From assembly GCA_020849535.1 (NCBI GenBank), contig JADLGB010000064.1, forward strand, positions 1 to 40,552: a DNA stretch of 40,552 nt, in the 5' to 3' direction. Within the stretch, counting starts at the first letter, position 1, and each line of letters starts with the position of its first letter. This document shows positions 8,843-17,784 of the stretch, piece after piece. The DNA is from Candidatus Hydrogenedentota bacterium (GTDB lineage: Bacteria > Hydrogenedentota > Hydrogenedentia > Hydrogenedentales > SLHB01). A program made the translations under genes and the position numbers. The notes under the pieces were generated by a model. That model was not told where the DNA came from and searched no databases. It saw only the letters and a list, made by a program, of their open reading frames with translations.

Positions 8843-10107
8843 TTCATGCAAGGGGCAACGCGTCTGGCACGTACCACAAGCCCGCACAGGTGGCCACGCG
8901 CCATTTCCTGTCAGCGATGATGGTGTTGCTTGTGGCCGGGTCATGCTCGAAGAGCGAAACCGGCAAACCTGGTGCGGCGGGGCCAAGACCCGCGACTCCG
9001 ATACACGCGGCGCCCGCCACGACGGAAACCGTGCCCATTCAATTGCCCGCGATCGGCGCCGTGGAGCCGCTATCGACAATTGAAGTGAAGTCTCAGGTGT
9101 CCGGCATCATTATGGAAGTACTGTTTGAGGAAGGCCAGGTCGTCGAGGAGGATCAAGTGCTCTTCGTCATCGACCAGCGGCCTTTTGAGGTTGCCTTGCA
9201 GGGGGCGCAGGCGAATTTGTTCCGTGCCCAGGCGGAGCATCAAGAGGCTCAATCCATGGTGGCGCGAGACAAGGCCATGGCAGAGAACGCCAGAAAAGAG
9301 CTTTCGCGCGACGCCGAGCTTCTGTCTCGGGGTACGGTCTCGCAAGAGGAGTTCGATCAGAGCCAGGCCAACGCTGAGGCGCTGGAAGCGGACGTGCGCG
9401 CCGATGAAGCCGCGGTGCAGTCCGCCGCGGAGACGGTTCAAGCGTCGAAGGCCGCGATCGATGAAGCCCGGCTACAGCTTGAATACTGCACGATACGCTC
9501 GCCCATCGGAGGCAAGACCGGTAGTCTGCTCATTCACAAAGGGAACCTTGCGCGGGCCGGTGATAGTATTCCGCTTGTCGTGATCAATCAGACCCAGCCG
9601 ATCTATGTGTCGTTCACGCTGCCGGAAAGGAACCTCAGCGAAGTGCGGAACGCGATGGCGGACGGGTCGCTCGCTGTCCGGGCAATCATTCCCGGCGAAG
9701 AGGACAGGCCCGTGTCAGGCGTGGTGACCTTCATCGACAACGCGGTGGACGCGACAACCGGCACCATCCGGCTCAAAGCTACATTCGCCAACGAGGAAGA
9801 CCGCCTTTGGCCGGGTCAATTCGTCGACGTGGTGCTGGACATTGACGTGCTGGAGAACGCTGTCGTGGTGCCCGCCGAAGCCGTTCAGGTTGGCCAGAAT
9901 GGAGCTTATGTCTACGTGGTCAACGCCGGTCTTACCGTGGACCTGCGCGAACTGAAGGCGGGCGATACGGTCGATGGGAAGACCATCATCACGGAAGGTT
10001 TAGAGCCGGGAGAGATGGTGGCCACCGATGGACAGATGCGGCTGGCCCCGGGCGCTACCGTCAAGATTCTCGAAGATGCTGAGGCCGAAGGAGCAGAGGC
10101 CGGATGA
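8839..10107 (+). CDS. RND efflux periplasmic adaptor lipoprotein (HlyD/AcrA family)
   Basis: Membrane-fusion subunit linking the RND permease to the TolC-type duct across the periplasm. The GTG start at 8839 overlaps the preceding stop codon and follows a GGAGGATGGAGA purine stretch. The N-terminus ends in a lipobox-like LVAGSC with Cys36 as the likely lipidated residue, so the mature protein should be membrane-anchored. The order is standard: a lipoyl half-motif around 'IEVKSQVSGIIMEVLFEEGQ', an alpha-helical hairpin rich in Ala/Gln/Glu (about residues 115-210), the second lipoyl half ('LEYCTIRSPIGGKTGSLLI'), then a beta barrel and membrane-proximal domain ('VDATTGTIRLKATF', 'WPGQFVDVVLDI'). 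At 422 residues it is a typical length. It overlaps the permease gene by ATGA, which indicates translational coupling. Confidence 0.92.
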   Translation: MIHARGNASGTYHKPAQVATRHFLSAMMVLLVAGSCSKSETGKPGAAGPRPATPIHAAPATTETVPIQLPAIGAVEPLSTIEVKSQVSGIIMEVLFEEGQVVEEDQVLFVIDQRPFEVALQGAQANLFRAQAEHQEAQSMVARDKAMAENARKELSRDAELLSRGTVSQEEFDQSQANAEALEADVRADEAAVQSAAETVQASKAAIDEARLQLEYCTIRSPIGGKTGSLLIHKGNLARAGDSIPLVVINQTQPIYVSFTLPERNLSEVRNAMADGSLAVRAIIPGEEDRPVSGVVTFIDNAVDATTGTIRLKATFANEEDRLWPGQFVDVVLDIDVLENAVVVPAEAVQVGQNGAYVYVVNAGLTVDLRELKAGDTVDGKTIITEGLEPGEMVATDGQMRLAPGATVKILEDAEAEGAEAG

Positions 10108-13100
10108 ACTTCTCCGCACTGTTTATTCGGCGCCCTGTGATGACTTCGCTGGTCATGCTGGCTTTTCTGTTGCTCGGCGTGCGCGGATACCTGACGCTGC
10201 CCGTGAGCGATCTGCCCAACGTTGATTTCCCGACGATTCAAGTTTCCGCAGGTTTGCCCGGGGCCAATCCAGAGACGATGGCCGCGTCCGTGGCGACGCC
10301 GCTTGAACGGCAGTTCTCCACGATCGAAGGCATCGACTCGATGACGTCGACAAGCGTGTTGGGCAGCACGGACGTCACGCTGCAGTTCACCCTGGACCGC
10401 GATATCGACGCGGCCGCGCAGGACGTGCAGGCCGCCATCACGCGCGTGAGCCGCGACCTGCCGGAAGACATGCCCAGCCCGCCCACCTTTCGCAAAGTGA
10501 ACCCCGCGGATTCGCCGGTGATCTTCCTCGCACTGACTTCACCGGTGCTGCCGCTGTCCACGGTGAACGAGTTCGCGGACACCTACATTGCGCAACGCAT
10601 ATCCATGCTGCGCGGCGTGGCGCAGGTGCAGATCTACGGGTCGCAGAAGTATGCCGTGCGCACGCAGATCGATCCGCGCGCGCTGGTGTCGCGCCAGATT
10701 GGCATCGACGAAGTGGTCAGCGCGATCCAGGCTGGGAACGTGAACCTGCCCGCGGGCGATCTGCAGGGAGAGCACCAAGCGTACACGCTGCAACCGTCCG
10801 GGCAGTTGACCGACGCGGCCGCGTACGAGCCCGTTATCGTCGCCTGGCGCAACGACGCGCCCGTCCGCCTGCGCGATGTCGCGACCGTGACGGACAGTGT
10901 CGAAAACGACAAATCGGCAAGCTGGTATAACAACCAGCGGGCCATCGTGCTGGCCATACAGCGGCAACCAGGCACTAACACGATCGAAGTCGTGAATTCC
11001 ATCAAGAACCTGCTCCCGTCGTTTCGCGAGCAGTTGCCGGCCTCCGTTACGATGGAAATCCTCTCCGACCGATCGGAGTCCATCCGTGAGTCCGTCAATG
11101 ACGTCAAGTTCACATTCGTGCTCACCATCTGCCTGGTAGTGCTGGTGATCTTCCTGTTTCTTCGCAATGTCACCGCCACGGTCATCCCGAGTCTGGCCCT
11201 GATACTCTCCGTGGTCGGCACATTTGCCTTCATGGACTTTTTCGGCTACAGCGTCGATAACCTGTCACTGATGGCCTTGACCTTGTCTGTCGGCTTTGTC
11301 GTCGACGACGCCATCGTCATGATCGAGAACGTCGTGCGCCGCATGGAAGGCGGGGAGTCGCCGAGTGATGCCTCCTATCGCGGGTCGAAGGAAATCGGAT
11401 TTACCATTCTTTCGATGACCCTTTCGTTAGCGGCGGTGTTCATCCCGGTCCTCTTCATGGGCGGCATCATCGGGCGGCTGCTTCATGAGTTCGCGGTGAC
11501 GATCGCCACTGCCATTCTCATATCCGGCTTCGTTTCGCTCACACAAACGCCGATGCTCTGCAGCCGCTTCCTGCGTCCGACACCGCCCGATGGTCATGGG
11601 TTCTTCTACAATGTGCTGGAAGCGCTATTCAACGGGACCCTGCGCGCCTATGAACGCAGCCTGAAGTTTGTCATGAGGCACCGTTGGGCGACGATGCTCG
11701 GCCTCATTCCGCTGGTGTTCCTTACCGGATACCTCTTCAAGGCCATGCCCAAGGGCTTTCTCCCTCTGGAGGATACGGGACAGATCTTCGTTTCCACCGA
11801 GGGGCCGCAGGGGATTTCGTTTGAAGGAATGGTGCGGCACCAGAAGGCGCTTGCGCAGATCGTGGCGGACGACCCCGGCGTAGGCGGGTTCATGTCCTCC
11901 GTGGGCGGAGGTGGGGGTGCGTCCTCGACCAATGCGGGCCGAATGTACATTCGCTTGAAGCCGCGTGACGAGCGGGCCGGCATCGAAGATGTGCTTGCCG
12001 GGTTGCGATCCAAGTTCGCGGAAGTCCCCGGTATTCGCGCGTTTCCCCAGAATCGCCCTTCCATCGTCATCGGCGGGCGCTTATCGAAGAGTCAATACCA
12101 GTTCACGCTGCAAAGCACGGATACCACCGAGCTGTACCATTACGCGCCGCTCCTTGAAGAGAAGCTGCGCGACGTGCCGGGCTTCCTCGACGTGACCAGC
12201 GATCTACAGATTTCGAGCCCGCAACTCGATATCGATATCGACCGGGATAAGGCCTCCGCGCTGGGCGTTTCCGTGCGCCAGATTGAGACGGCCCTATACG
12301 CCGCCTATGGATCCCGGCAGGTCTCCACCATCTATGCGCCCAACAACACGTACCGCGTCGTGCTGGAGTTGAAACCGGAATTCCAGGAAGACCCATCGGC
12401 GCTGGCCCTGCTCTATATCCGCTCCACCTCGGGGCAGTTGGTTCCGCTGAACACGGTTGCGAAAGTCACCAAGTCCGTGGGTCCGCTCACGGTAACGCAC
12501 GTGGGCCAGCTCCCCGCCGTGACCGTTTCCTTCAACCTCAAGCCCGGTTACTCGCTCAGCTACGCCGTGGATGAAGTCAAGAGCATCGCCGCCACGCTGC
12601 TGCCGCAGTCGATCACGCCCAGTTTCCTCGGCACCGCGCAAGCGTTTGAAGCTTCCATGAGCGGCATGGGCTACTTGTTGCTCGGCTCGGTGCTGGTCAT
12701 TTACATCATTCTCGGCATTCTGTATGAGAGCTACATTCACCCCGTCACGATCTTGTCCGGCCTGCCTGCCGCCGGCGTCGGCGCCCTCGTGACCCTGCAA
12801 CTCTTCGGAATGGACCTCAACATCTTTTCCATCGTCGGCATCATCATGTTGATCGGTATCGTGAAGAAGAACTCGATCATGATGGTCGACTTCGCGATTG
12901 AGGCCCGCGAGCACCGTGGCATGAGCGCGTTTGACGCCATCGTGAGCGCGTCGCTGATTCGGTTCAGGCCCATCATGATGACCACGATGGCTGCCTTGAT
13001 GGGTACGCTGCCCATCGCCCTGGGCGTCGGCGCCGGATCGGAATCCCGTCGTCCGCTGGGCCTCGCCGTGGTCGGCGGCTTGATCTTCTCCCAGATCCTC

Positions 13101-13211
13101 ACGCTCTACATCACACCCGTTTTCTACACCTACATGGAATCGCTCCGCGCCGCCCTCCGCCGGAAAGACCAGTCGCCGCTGCCTTCGACCTCCCCAGGCG
13201 CGGAATCCTGA
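10104..13211 (+). CDS. RND efflux permease (AcrB/MdtB-like)
   Basis: Proton-driven inner-membrane pump of 1035 residues, the usual size for the hydrophobe/amphiphile RND family. The N-terminus (FIRRPVMTSLVMLAFLLLG, then DLPNVDFPTIQV) is closest to the MdtB/MdtC branch. Twelve membrane segments are recognisable in two halves with large periplasmic loops. The proton-relay residues are present: the adjacent aspartates at 401-402 in 'GFVVDDAIVMIENV' and Lys922 in 'GIVKKNSIMMVDFA'. The third operon gene is co-translated with the adaptor. Only one permease gene is present, so a homotrimer is more likely than an MdtB/MdtC heterotrimer. Substrates cannot be read from sequence; drugs, bile-type detergents or lipids are all possible. 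Confidence 0.93.
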   Translation: MNFSALFIRRPVMTSLVMLAFLLLGVRGYLTLPVSDLPNVDFPTIQVSAGLPGANPETMAASVATPLERQFSTIEGIDSMTSTSVLGSTDVTLQFTLDRDIDAAAQDVQAAITRVSRDLPEDMPSPPTFRKVNPADSPVIFLALTSPVLPLSTVNEFADTYIAQRISMLRGVAQVQIYGSQKYAVRTQIDPRALVSRQIGIDEVVSAIQAGNVNLPAGDLQGEHQAYTLQPSGQLTDAAAYEPVIVAWRNDAPVRLRDVATVTDSVENDKSASWYNNQRAIVLAIQRQPGTNTIEVVNSIKNLLPSFREQLPASVTMEILSDRSESIRESVNDVKFTFVLTICLVVLVIFLFLRNVTATVIPSLALILSVVGTFAFMDFFGYSVDNLSLMALTLSVGFVVDDAIVMIENVVRRMEGGESPSDASYRGSKEIGFTILSMTLSLAAVFIPVLFMGGIIGRLLHEFAVTIATAILISGFVSLTQTPMLCSRFLRPTPPDGHGFFYNVLEALFNGTLRAYERSLKFVMRHRWATMLGLIPLVFLTGYLFKAMPKGFLPLEDTGQIFVSTEGPQGISFEGMVRHQKALAQIVADDPGVGGFMSSVGGGGGASSTNAGRMYIRLKPRDERAGIEDVLAGLRSKFAEVPGIRAFPQNRPSIVIGGRLSKSQYQFTLQSTDTTELYHYAPLLEEKLRDVPGFLDVTSDLQISSPQLDIDIDRDKASALGVSVRQIETALYAAYGSRQVSTIYAPNNTYRVVLELKPEFQEDPSALALLYIRSTSGQLVPLNTVAKVTKSVGPLTVTHVGQLPAVTVSFNLKPGYSLSYAVDEVKSIAATLLPQSITPSFLGTAQAFEASMSGMGYLLLGSVLVIYIILGILYESYIHPVTILSGLPAAGVGALVTLQLFGMDLNIFSIVGIIMLIGIVKKNSIMMVDFAIEAREHRGMSAFDAIVSASLIRFRPIMMTTMAALMGTLPIALGVGAGSESRRPLGLAVVGGLIFSQILTLYITPVFYTYMESLRAALRRKDQSPLPSTSPGAES

Positions 13212-13537
13212 GTCCCCGCAGTTATTCTCCAACTCCCGCGATCAGCGCCGCGAGCTTGCATCGCTCGCAGCTTGCAGTCTGCCTCATTAGGTCTCGTAAC
13301 AGAATGGCGGAAAGAGACAGCTCTGACCGGACCATGATCCGTTGGGTCATCGACCTCCCACGGTGGAGCACGTGCCCCGTGGAGATGTTCCTTCAGCAAC
13401 AACAGACGCCGTGCAACCGCCGTTGTGAATTTCGGGCGCCAGCGGTAGTATTGGAGAAGAAGTGGCGGTGCACGGCGGGGATGAAACTCACGCCCTGGCA
13501 CCGGTAATCAGAATGGGAACCACAAGAGGTGTTTGCT
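13212..13537. other. Intergenic stretch after the efflux operon
   Basis: About 325 bases between the permease stop and the next small gene. The short ORFs here lack ribosome sites and protein-like composition. I see no strong terminator; the only pairing is a weak 5-base stem around CGAGC/GCTCG near 13250. A promoter for the small downstream gene should lie here, but I cannot place it. Confidence 0.4.
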
Positions 13538-13885
13538 GTGCATTCTGCCAAACATTCTCCAACTCCGGATCGCATCCTTGAAATCTGCATGAAGAAGGTC
13601 ACGGAGGAATTCAAGAAACGCATCCCCATTGTCCGCGCCTATTTCATGAGGGGAAGTTCTGTTCTGGAAGATTCAGAACTGTATATAAGGTACGTTGTCG
13701 AGACCGCAGCCATTGAAGACTCCATCGATTCGCATACATATGCGGAATTGACGGAGCGTACCCGCGACGAACTGCTGTTTTCGGGATACTTTCGTGAGCG
13801 GGGACAGGATGTCCTCTCGGTGCTCGTCGTTTCGGAAGAACGACTCCAGAACGAACGAAACGATTACTACCTGAGATGGGGGTGA
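13538..13885 (+). CDS. Small hypothetical protein (115 aa)
   Basis: I do not recognise this protein. The GTG at 13538 is preferred because AGAGG lies eight bases upstream; a GTG three codons earlier overlaps that site. The product is soluble-looking, charged and without signal peptide, membrane segment or cysteine cluster. The N-terminal helix (ILEICMKKVTEEFKKRIP) is amphipathic, and the C-terminal half reads as alternating strands and helices ('DSELYIRYVVETAAIEDSI', 'VLSVLVVSEERL'). The gene stands alone between the efflux operon and a perfect terminator-type hairpin, with catalase converging from the other side. Codon use resembles the neighbours, which supports it as real. Confidence 0.5.
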   Translation: MHSAKHSPTPDRILEICMKKVTEEFKKRIPIVRAYFMRGSSVLEDSELYIRYVVETAAIEDSIDSHTYAELTERTRDELLFSGYFRERGQDVLSVLVVSEERLQNERNDYYLRWG

Positions 13886-13938
13886 CAAGAACTGGGAATC
13901 GAGCGTGTTGGCGGTAGCGTAGAACGCGATTTCTTCGG

Positions 13939-13974
13939 CACCGGGGTTGCCCGCTTGAGCGGGCAACCCCGGTG
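13939..13974. terminator. Perfect 16-bp hairpin between convergent genes
   Basis: Bases 13939-13954 and 13959-13974 are exact reverse complements around a four-base TTGA loop, an unusually strong GC-rich stem. It sits between the 3' ends of the small hypothetical gene (plus) and catalase (minus), the place for a shared bidirectional terminator. No clear T-run follows on either strand, so it may work with Rho or as an RNA 3'-end stabiliser. Confidence 0.7.
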
Positions 13975-14005
13975 TGTGCGAGACTATATGCGCGGCACCC
14001 TATGC

Positions 14006-15466
14006 TTACTTGGGAACTTCGCTCAAGGAGATGCCCAGCGCATCGGCCACACCCTTGCCGTAGGCTGGGTCGGCCTTCAAGCAGTTGCCGATGTGGCGGA
14101 CCTTAATCTCCTTGGGCGCGTCCCCCATGGCCCGTGCGGTGTTGTCGAATAGAGCTTGCTGTTGCCCCGCGTTCATGAGGCGGAACAAGTTGCCTGGCTG
14201 CGAGTAGTAGTCGTCATCGTCCTCGCGGTGATTCCAGTGGTCAGCGGCGCCCTCGAGGCTCAACGGCGGCTCTGCGTAGTCCGGCTGCTCGGCCCACTCG
14301 CCGTAGCTGTTGGGCTCGTAGCCGAGCGTGCTGCCGTGATTCCCATCGACTCGCATCGCTCCGTCGCGGTGATAGCTGTGGAACGGGCAACGGGCCGCAT
14401 TGACAGGAATCAGGTGATGATTCACCCCGAGCCGGTAGCGCTGCGCATCACCGTAAGAAAAGAGGCGACCCTGCAACATCTTGTCCGGCGAGAAACCGAT
14501 TCCCGGCACGATGTTCGCGGGATTGAATGCTGACTGCTCAACCTCGGCGAAGTAGTTTTCCGGATTGCGGTTCAGCTCCATCACGCCCACTTCGATCAGC
14601 GGGTAGTCCTTGTGAGGCCAGACCTTCGTCAGGTCAAAGGGGTGGTAGGGGACCTTCGCCGCATCCTTTTCCGGCATCACCTGGACGTACATCGTCCACT
14701 TGGGAAACTCGCCTTTCTCGATGCTGTCGTACAGATCGCGCTGATGGCTTTCCCGGCACTTCCCGATGATGGCTTCGGCCTCGGCGTCGGTGAGGTTCTT
14801 GATGCCCTGCTGGGCTTTCAGATGGAACTTGACCCAGAAGCGCTCGTTCTTGGCGTTGATCAGGCTGAAAGTATGGCTCCCGAAGCCGTGCATGTGCCGG
14901 TAGCTCGCTGGAATGCCCCGGTCGCTCATGACGATGGTGATCTGGTGGAGAGCTTCCGGCAGCGACGTCCAGAAATCCCAGTTGTTCCTGGCGCTGCGCA
15001 GGTTGGTGCGCGGGTCGCGTTTGACCGCATGATTGAGGTCAGGAAACTTCAGCGGATCTCGCAGGAAGAACACAGGCGTGTTGTTCCCGACCAAGTCCCA
15101 GTTGCCTTCTTCGGTGTAGAACTTAACCGCAAAGCCCCGGATATCGCGTTCGGCATCGGCAGCACCGCGCTCGCCGGCCACGGTGGAAAACCGGGTGAAA
15201 AGCTCCGTCTTCTTGCCCACCTGAGAGAAGATCTTGGCCTTGGTGAAGCGGGTGATGTCGTGGGTAACGGTAAAGGTGCCGTACGCGCCCGAGCCCTTCG
15301 CGTGCATCCGCCGCTCGGGGATCACCTCGCGGTCGAAATGCGCGAGCTTCTCCAGGAACCACACGTCCTGCAGCAACTGCGGGCCGCGAGGTCCCGCAGT
15401 CAACACATTCTGGTTATCGGGGACCGGAGCCCCGGCGTTGGTCGTTAGTTTCTTCTTATTGCTCAT
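14006..15466 (-). CDS. katA: Monofunctional haem catalase
   Basis: Breaks down hydrogen peroxide to water and oxygen in the cytoplasm. The 486-residue length fits small-subunit (clade 3-type) catalases. Essential residues are in place: the distal His55 in '[14 protein letters not shown]', Asn128 in '[13 protein letters not shown]' and the proximal haem ligand Tyr338 in '[14 protein letters not shown]'. The segment '[13 protein letters not shown]' appears here as '[13 protein letters not shown]', as expected. There is no signal peptide. The start at 15466 follows a strong GAAGGAGGG ribosome site eight bases upstream. The gene is monocistronic as far as I can see, ending at a shared hairpin. 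A 7-6-7 inverted repeat lies about 100 bases upstream and a PerR/Fur-like palindrome about 550 bases upstream, either of which could mediate peroxide or metal control. Confidence 0.95.
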   Translation of the reverse strand: MSNKKKLTTNAGAPVPDNQNVLTAGPRGPQLLQDVWFLEKLAHFDREVIPERRMHAKGSGAYGTFTVTHDITRFTKAKIFSQVGKKTELFTRFSTVAGERGAADAERDIRGFAVKFYTEEGNWDLVGNNTPVFFLRDPLKFPDLNHAVKRDPRTNLRSARNNWDFWTSLPEALHQITIVMSDRGIPASYRHMHGFGSHTFSLINAKNERFWVKFHLKAQQGIKNLTDAEAEAIIGKCRESHQRDLYDSIEKGEFPKWTMYVQVMPEKDAAKVPYHPFDLTKVWPHKDYPLIEVGVMELNRNPENYFAEVEQSAFNPANIVPGIGFSPDKMLQGRLFSYGDAQRYRLGVNHHLIPVNAARCPFHSYHRDGAMRVDGNHGSTLGYEPNSYGEWAEQPDYAEPPLSLEGAADHWNHREDDDDYYSQPGNLFRLMNAGQQQALFDNTARAMGDAPKEIKVRHIGNCLKADPAYGKGVADALGISLSEVPK

Positions 15467-15562
15467 GGTTGTATCCCTCCTTCGGATCCCTCTGGTTTGT
15501 GTCGCGTTACGCTGCGTCGCGATCGTTAATCTCGAGCGATCCCAATCTGACTTCTCCGTTCA

Positions 15563-15582
15563 GTGACAGAGCCGACTGTCAC
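15563..15582. promoter_or_regulatory. 7-6-7 inverted repeat upstream of catalase
   Basis: GTGACAG (15563-15569) and CTGTCAC (15576-15582) are perfect inverted copies around six bases. The site lies about 100 bases before the catalase start, where an operator or leader hairpin could act. No known consensus is matched closely, so this is only a candidate site. Confidence 0.3.
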
Positions 15583-15710
15583 CGAAACAGCAAAACCGAT
15601 TCGATTCCCCCGCGACACCGGCCAATACGCGGCGCCTGGCGCTGCTCATTGCGGTGAGTTGGACGACCAAGAGCCTCCCCCCGCCGGATGCTGGAGGGTT
15701 GCCCGCCTGC

Positions 15711-15992
15711 TTATGGAAACTCAGGAATCCCTCCGCACTCCAAATAGGCATTGTGCGGACACTTTTTGCGCACGCCCGCGATCAAGACTAGTTCAAGCTG
15801 GGAGTACAGTTTCAAATCCAGGTGCGTCGAATCGAGCAAGACTTCCCGTTTCCTCCGTTCCGTGAAGCGACGGACATGCAGTGCACCTCGGTGCTCGCGC
15901 CTCAAGACGGCCAGCATCAGTCCCCCCGGCCTAACCTCGGTTCCCGGTTTGTCGCCCACCTCATGGACGGCGCTCATCCGCTTCGCGGCCAT
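15711..15992 (-). CDS. Doubtful small ORF upstream of catalase
   Basis: A 93-codon minus-strand frame with fairly GC-rich third positions, lying between the PerR-like palindrome and catalase. A GGAGGGG motif touches the first ATG directly (no spacing), and the second ATG (15977) is about 15 bases away, so neither start is well placed. The product is basic in its middle ('FTERRKREVLLDSTHLDLKL') with two cysteines near the end. It matches no family I know and lacks the helix-turn-helix and CxxC motifs of a Fur/PerR protein. It may be a remnant. Confidence 0.2.
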   Translation of the reverse strand: MAAKRMSAVHEVGDKPGTEVRPGGLMLAVLRREHRGALHVRRFTERRKREVLLDSTHLDLKLYSQLELVLIAGVRKKCPHNAYLECGGIPEFP

Positions 15993-16011
15993 CCCCTCCG
16001 TATGCAGTTCA

Positions 16012-16026
16012 TAAGAATTATTCTTA
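16012..16026. promoter_or_regulatory. PerR/Fur-like 7-1-7 palindrome
   Basis: The sequence TAAGAATTATTCTTA is a perfect 7-1-7 inverted repeat in an AT-rich island of a GC-rich region. The geometry and central AAT-N-ATT match the PerR-box consensus (TTATAATNATTATAA), with five of seven positions shared per half-site. It lies upstream of catalase on the minus strand but about 550 bases from the start codon, so direct control of katA is not certain. Confidence 0.45.
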
Positions 16027-16556
16027 CGTGAGAATATATCGCATTTGGGGTTCGCTGTCAAGCGGTGGCCCAAAGTCGCCCCGAGCATGTGCACAAAGAT
16101 AGGACCAGTCACGATTTGTCTGCACGTACCCGTCCGGTAGGAGCGTTTCAGTAGCCGCGAACCAGTGATCGTGACTGTCCCGAATAGCGCCAACTGTTGA
16201 TCCTGGTCCCACAGCGGTAGATCCACTGTAGTGAAGTGCGGCCGTCGAGGTCGTTCCGTGTTGTGAGGCCGCGTTGGCGCAACGCGCTGCAAAGAGCGGC
16301 GCCACGACCATTGGGCAGGCGCTGTTCGACTGTCAAACCGGCGTTATCATCAAGGTTTGCCACGCCGTCCCCGCCCTCGCGAGGTTGACGGGCGTGGTGG
16401 TCCCGGGCTCAACGGCAGTTCGTGGGCCGACTATTTCGCGAAGCAAGGATGAGGTTCCAACGATGGAATCAAGAGCTTTCGGATGGAACCAAGCGGGCAG
16501 GTGCAAACGGAATCGGACTTCATCAGCGACGAACCACGCGTGGCGGGGGAGAAAAA

Positions 16557-16635
16557 TGGTCGGGGCGACTGGATTCGAACCAGCGACCTCTTGACCCCCA
16601 GTCAAGTGCGCTAAACCGGGCTGCGCTACGCCCCG
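16557..16635 (-). tRNA. tRNA-Pro (anticodon GGG)
   Basis: A complete cloverleaf reads on the minus strand from 16635. It has a 7-bp acceptor stem (CGGGGCG/CGCCCCG), a D-arm, an anticodon stem CTTGA/TCAAG with loop CTGGGGG, giving anticodon GGG, and a T-arm with GGTTCGAATCC. The discriminator base is A and the CCA end is encoded (16557-16559). Five T residues follow on the minus strand (16552-16556), a likely simple transcription end. It should read CCC and CCU proline codons. Confidence 0.96.
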
Positions 16636-16659
16636 ACCGAAACATGTTCGATTGGTGGA

Positions 16660-16677
16660 AGGCGCGGAAACGCGCCT
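16660..16677. terminator. GAAA-tetraloop hairpin downstream of HEAT-protein gene
   Basis: AGGCGCG and CGCGCCT form a 7-bp stem closed by GAAA. It lies between the 3' end of the minus-strand HEAT-protein gene and the 5' side of tRNA-Pro. There is no T-run, so termination is uncertain; it could also be part of the tRNA precursor. Confidence 0.35.
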
Positions 16678-16765
16678 CTACGAGGAGCATACCAAATGGT
16701 GGGTCGCCATGTCTAATCCAAGTGGGATAGCAAGCCGAAGGGTGGGCGGCTCTCGGGCGGTGGGC

Positions 16766-17674
16766 TCATCCACGCGCTGCGGCTGGCGTTGCCGGGGGAG
16801 AGTTGCTGCGATGGCCGTCCAAAAGACGCCGGATGCGGATGTTCAGGGCATCTTGCCGGGCGATACTCTCGGGGGACGGCGGATCCGCCTTCTCGACGGA
16901 CGAAGCGGCTCGGGCGCAGGTTGTCCGGACGCCCTCGCTGTTCGCCGTGTTTTCGCTTCCCGCCCGGAGGGCAGGCAGGCATGGTTCCGCCGCCTTGCCC
17001 ATTCGGCCCAGGGCCAGGGCTGCCATGCAGCGCACCCAGTCGTCGGGATCTTCCAGCAGTGCGGCGATGGCCTTCGCGCTTTCCGCTTGGTCGCGGTCGA
17101 GTTCCGCGAGGAACATCGAGGCGTACCCGCGCGTCTCCTTGTCTGTGTCCGCAAGCCCCCGGAGATAGCGTTCGCGCAGGGCCGTCACGTCGAGGAGCGC
17201 GATTCCGTCGGGAACCAAGATCTCATCCAGCTCGATGTTTGTGCTCCCGAGGAAGACAGTCAGTGTGGGAAAGCGGTCAAAGACCGGGGTGTCCGCGCCC
17301 AGGTGTTTGCTGAGGCCTCCCTGGATGTGTACGAGCCAGTCGAAGGCGACCTCGATTCCCTGAAACGACTTCGCGGTACCGGCCGTGGGGCGCAGCACAA
17401 CCTCGTGGGTTGCCGCCGTGCTTGCGGCGAACGCCGCCAACGCCTCGTTGAGGGCGGCGGTATCGCCTCGGTAGTAAAAGTGCTCATTGCCGTTCACCCA
17501 GGAGTGATAGACGCGGCCCGGCTGATTCAGGACAGGCAGGATACCCGGCCATTCCGCGTAGTTGGCCGCGTTCAACGGCTCGTTCCCGAAGTCCTCCGTG
17601 CCCATGCCCACTGCACGCATTGTTACGCATGCGAGCGTGCAGATACCAAGCATCCAGGGTGAAATCGCCTTCAT
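16766..17674 (-). CDS. Secreted protein with HEAT-type repeats
   Basis: A 302-residue predicted exported protein. The ATG at 17674 follows GGGGAGG seven bases upstream and opens on a hydrophobic signal (ISPWMLGICTLACVTM). The middle part begins 'GTEDFGNEPLNAANYAEWPG' and includes 'YHSWVNGNEHFYYRGDTAAL', a conserved-looking block that I associate with uncharacterised planctomycete secreted proteins. Residues about 185-260 resemble one or two HEAT repeats ('SAKAIAALLEDPDDWVRCMA' and the helix after it). The tail is low-complexity. The peroxidase/beta-helix gene ends 110 bases upstream on the same strand, so the two may be co-transcribed. The function is unknown; a protein-interaction or scaffold role outside the cytoplasm is plausible. 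Confidence 0.7.
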   Translation of the reverse strand: MKAISPWMLGICTLACVTMRAVGMGTEDFGNEPLNAANYAEWPGILPVLNQPGRVYHSWVNGNEHFYYRGDTAALNEALAAFAASTAATHEVVLRPTAGTAKSFQGIEVAFDWLVHIQGGLSKHLGADTPVFDRFPTLTVFLGSTNIELDEILVPDGIALLDVTALRERYLRGLADTDKETRGYASMFLAELDRDQAESAKAIAALLEDPDDWVRCMAALALGRMGKAAEPCLPALRAGSENTANSEGVRTTCARAASSVEKADPPSPESIARQDALNIRIRRLLDGHRSNSPPATPAAARG

Positions 17675-17784
17675 GCAATGACCTCCCCAACGACGCGCAC
17701 GTCGAGTTTAGCCTCGAAGGACATCAAAGGCCCTCATCGAGGCTAACGTTTGGGGACTTAAAATGTGCAAGCGGATGGAGGCAA

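Larger units (their letters stand above)
15467..16556. other. Gene-poor kilobase upstream of catalase
   Basis: About 1.1 kb between catalase and tRNA-Pro. Several short ORFs overlap on both strands without a recognisable domain. Two on the minus strand have somewhat protein-like composition: 15711-15992 (listed separately) and 16024-16311, whose last 50 codons include 'DWSYLCAHARGDFGPP'. The region may be decayed coding sequence. It also holds the inverted repeat at 15563 and the palindrome at 16012. A loose GC hairpin occurs at 16360-16397. Confidence 0.35.

Noticed and set aside
13256..13507. 84-codon plus-strand ORF between the efflux operon and the small gene
   Set aside because: Composition is Arg/Cys/Gln-rich with no domain, no ribosome site and unlike neighbouring codon use.
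16274..16594. Plus-strand ORF whose C-terminus reads GATGFEPATS
   Set aside because: That ending is the well-known spurious translation across a tRNA gene; here it runs over tRNA-Pro.
16652..17662. 336-codon plus-strand ORF
   Set aside because: Shadow of the minus-strand HEAT-protein gene, which has a signal peptide and a ribosome site.
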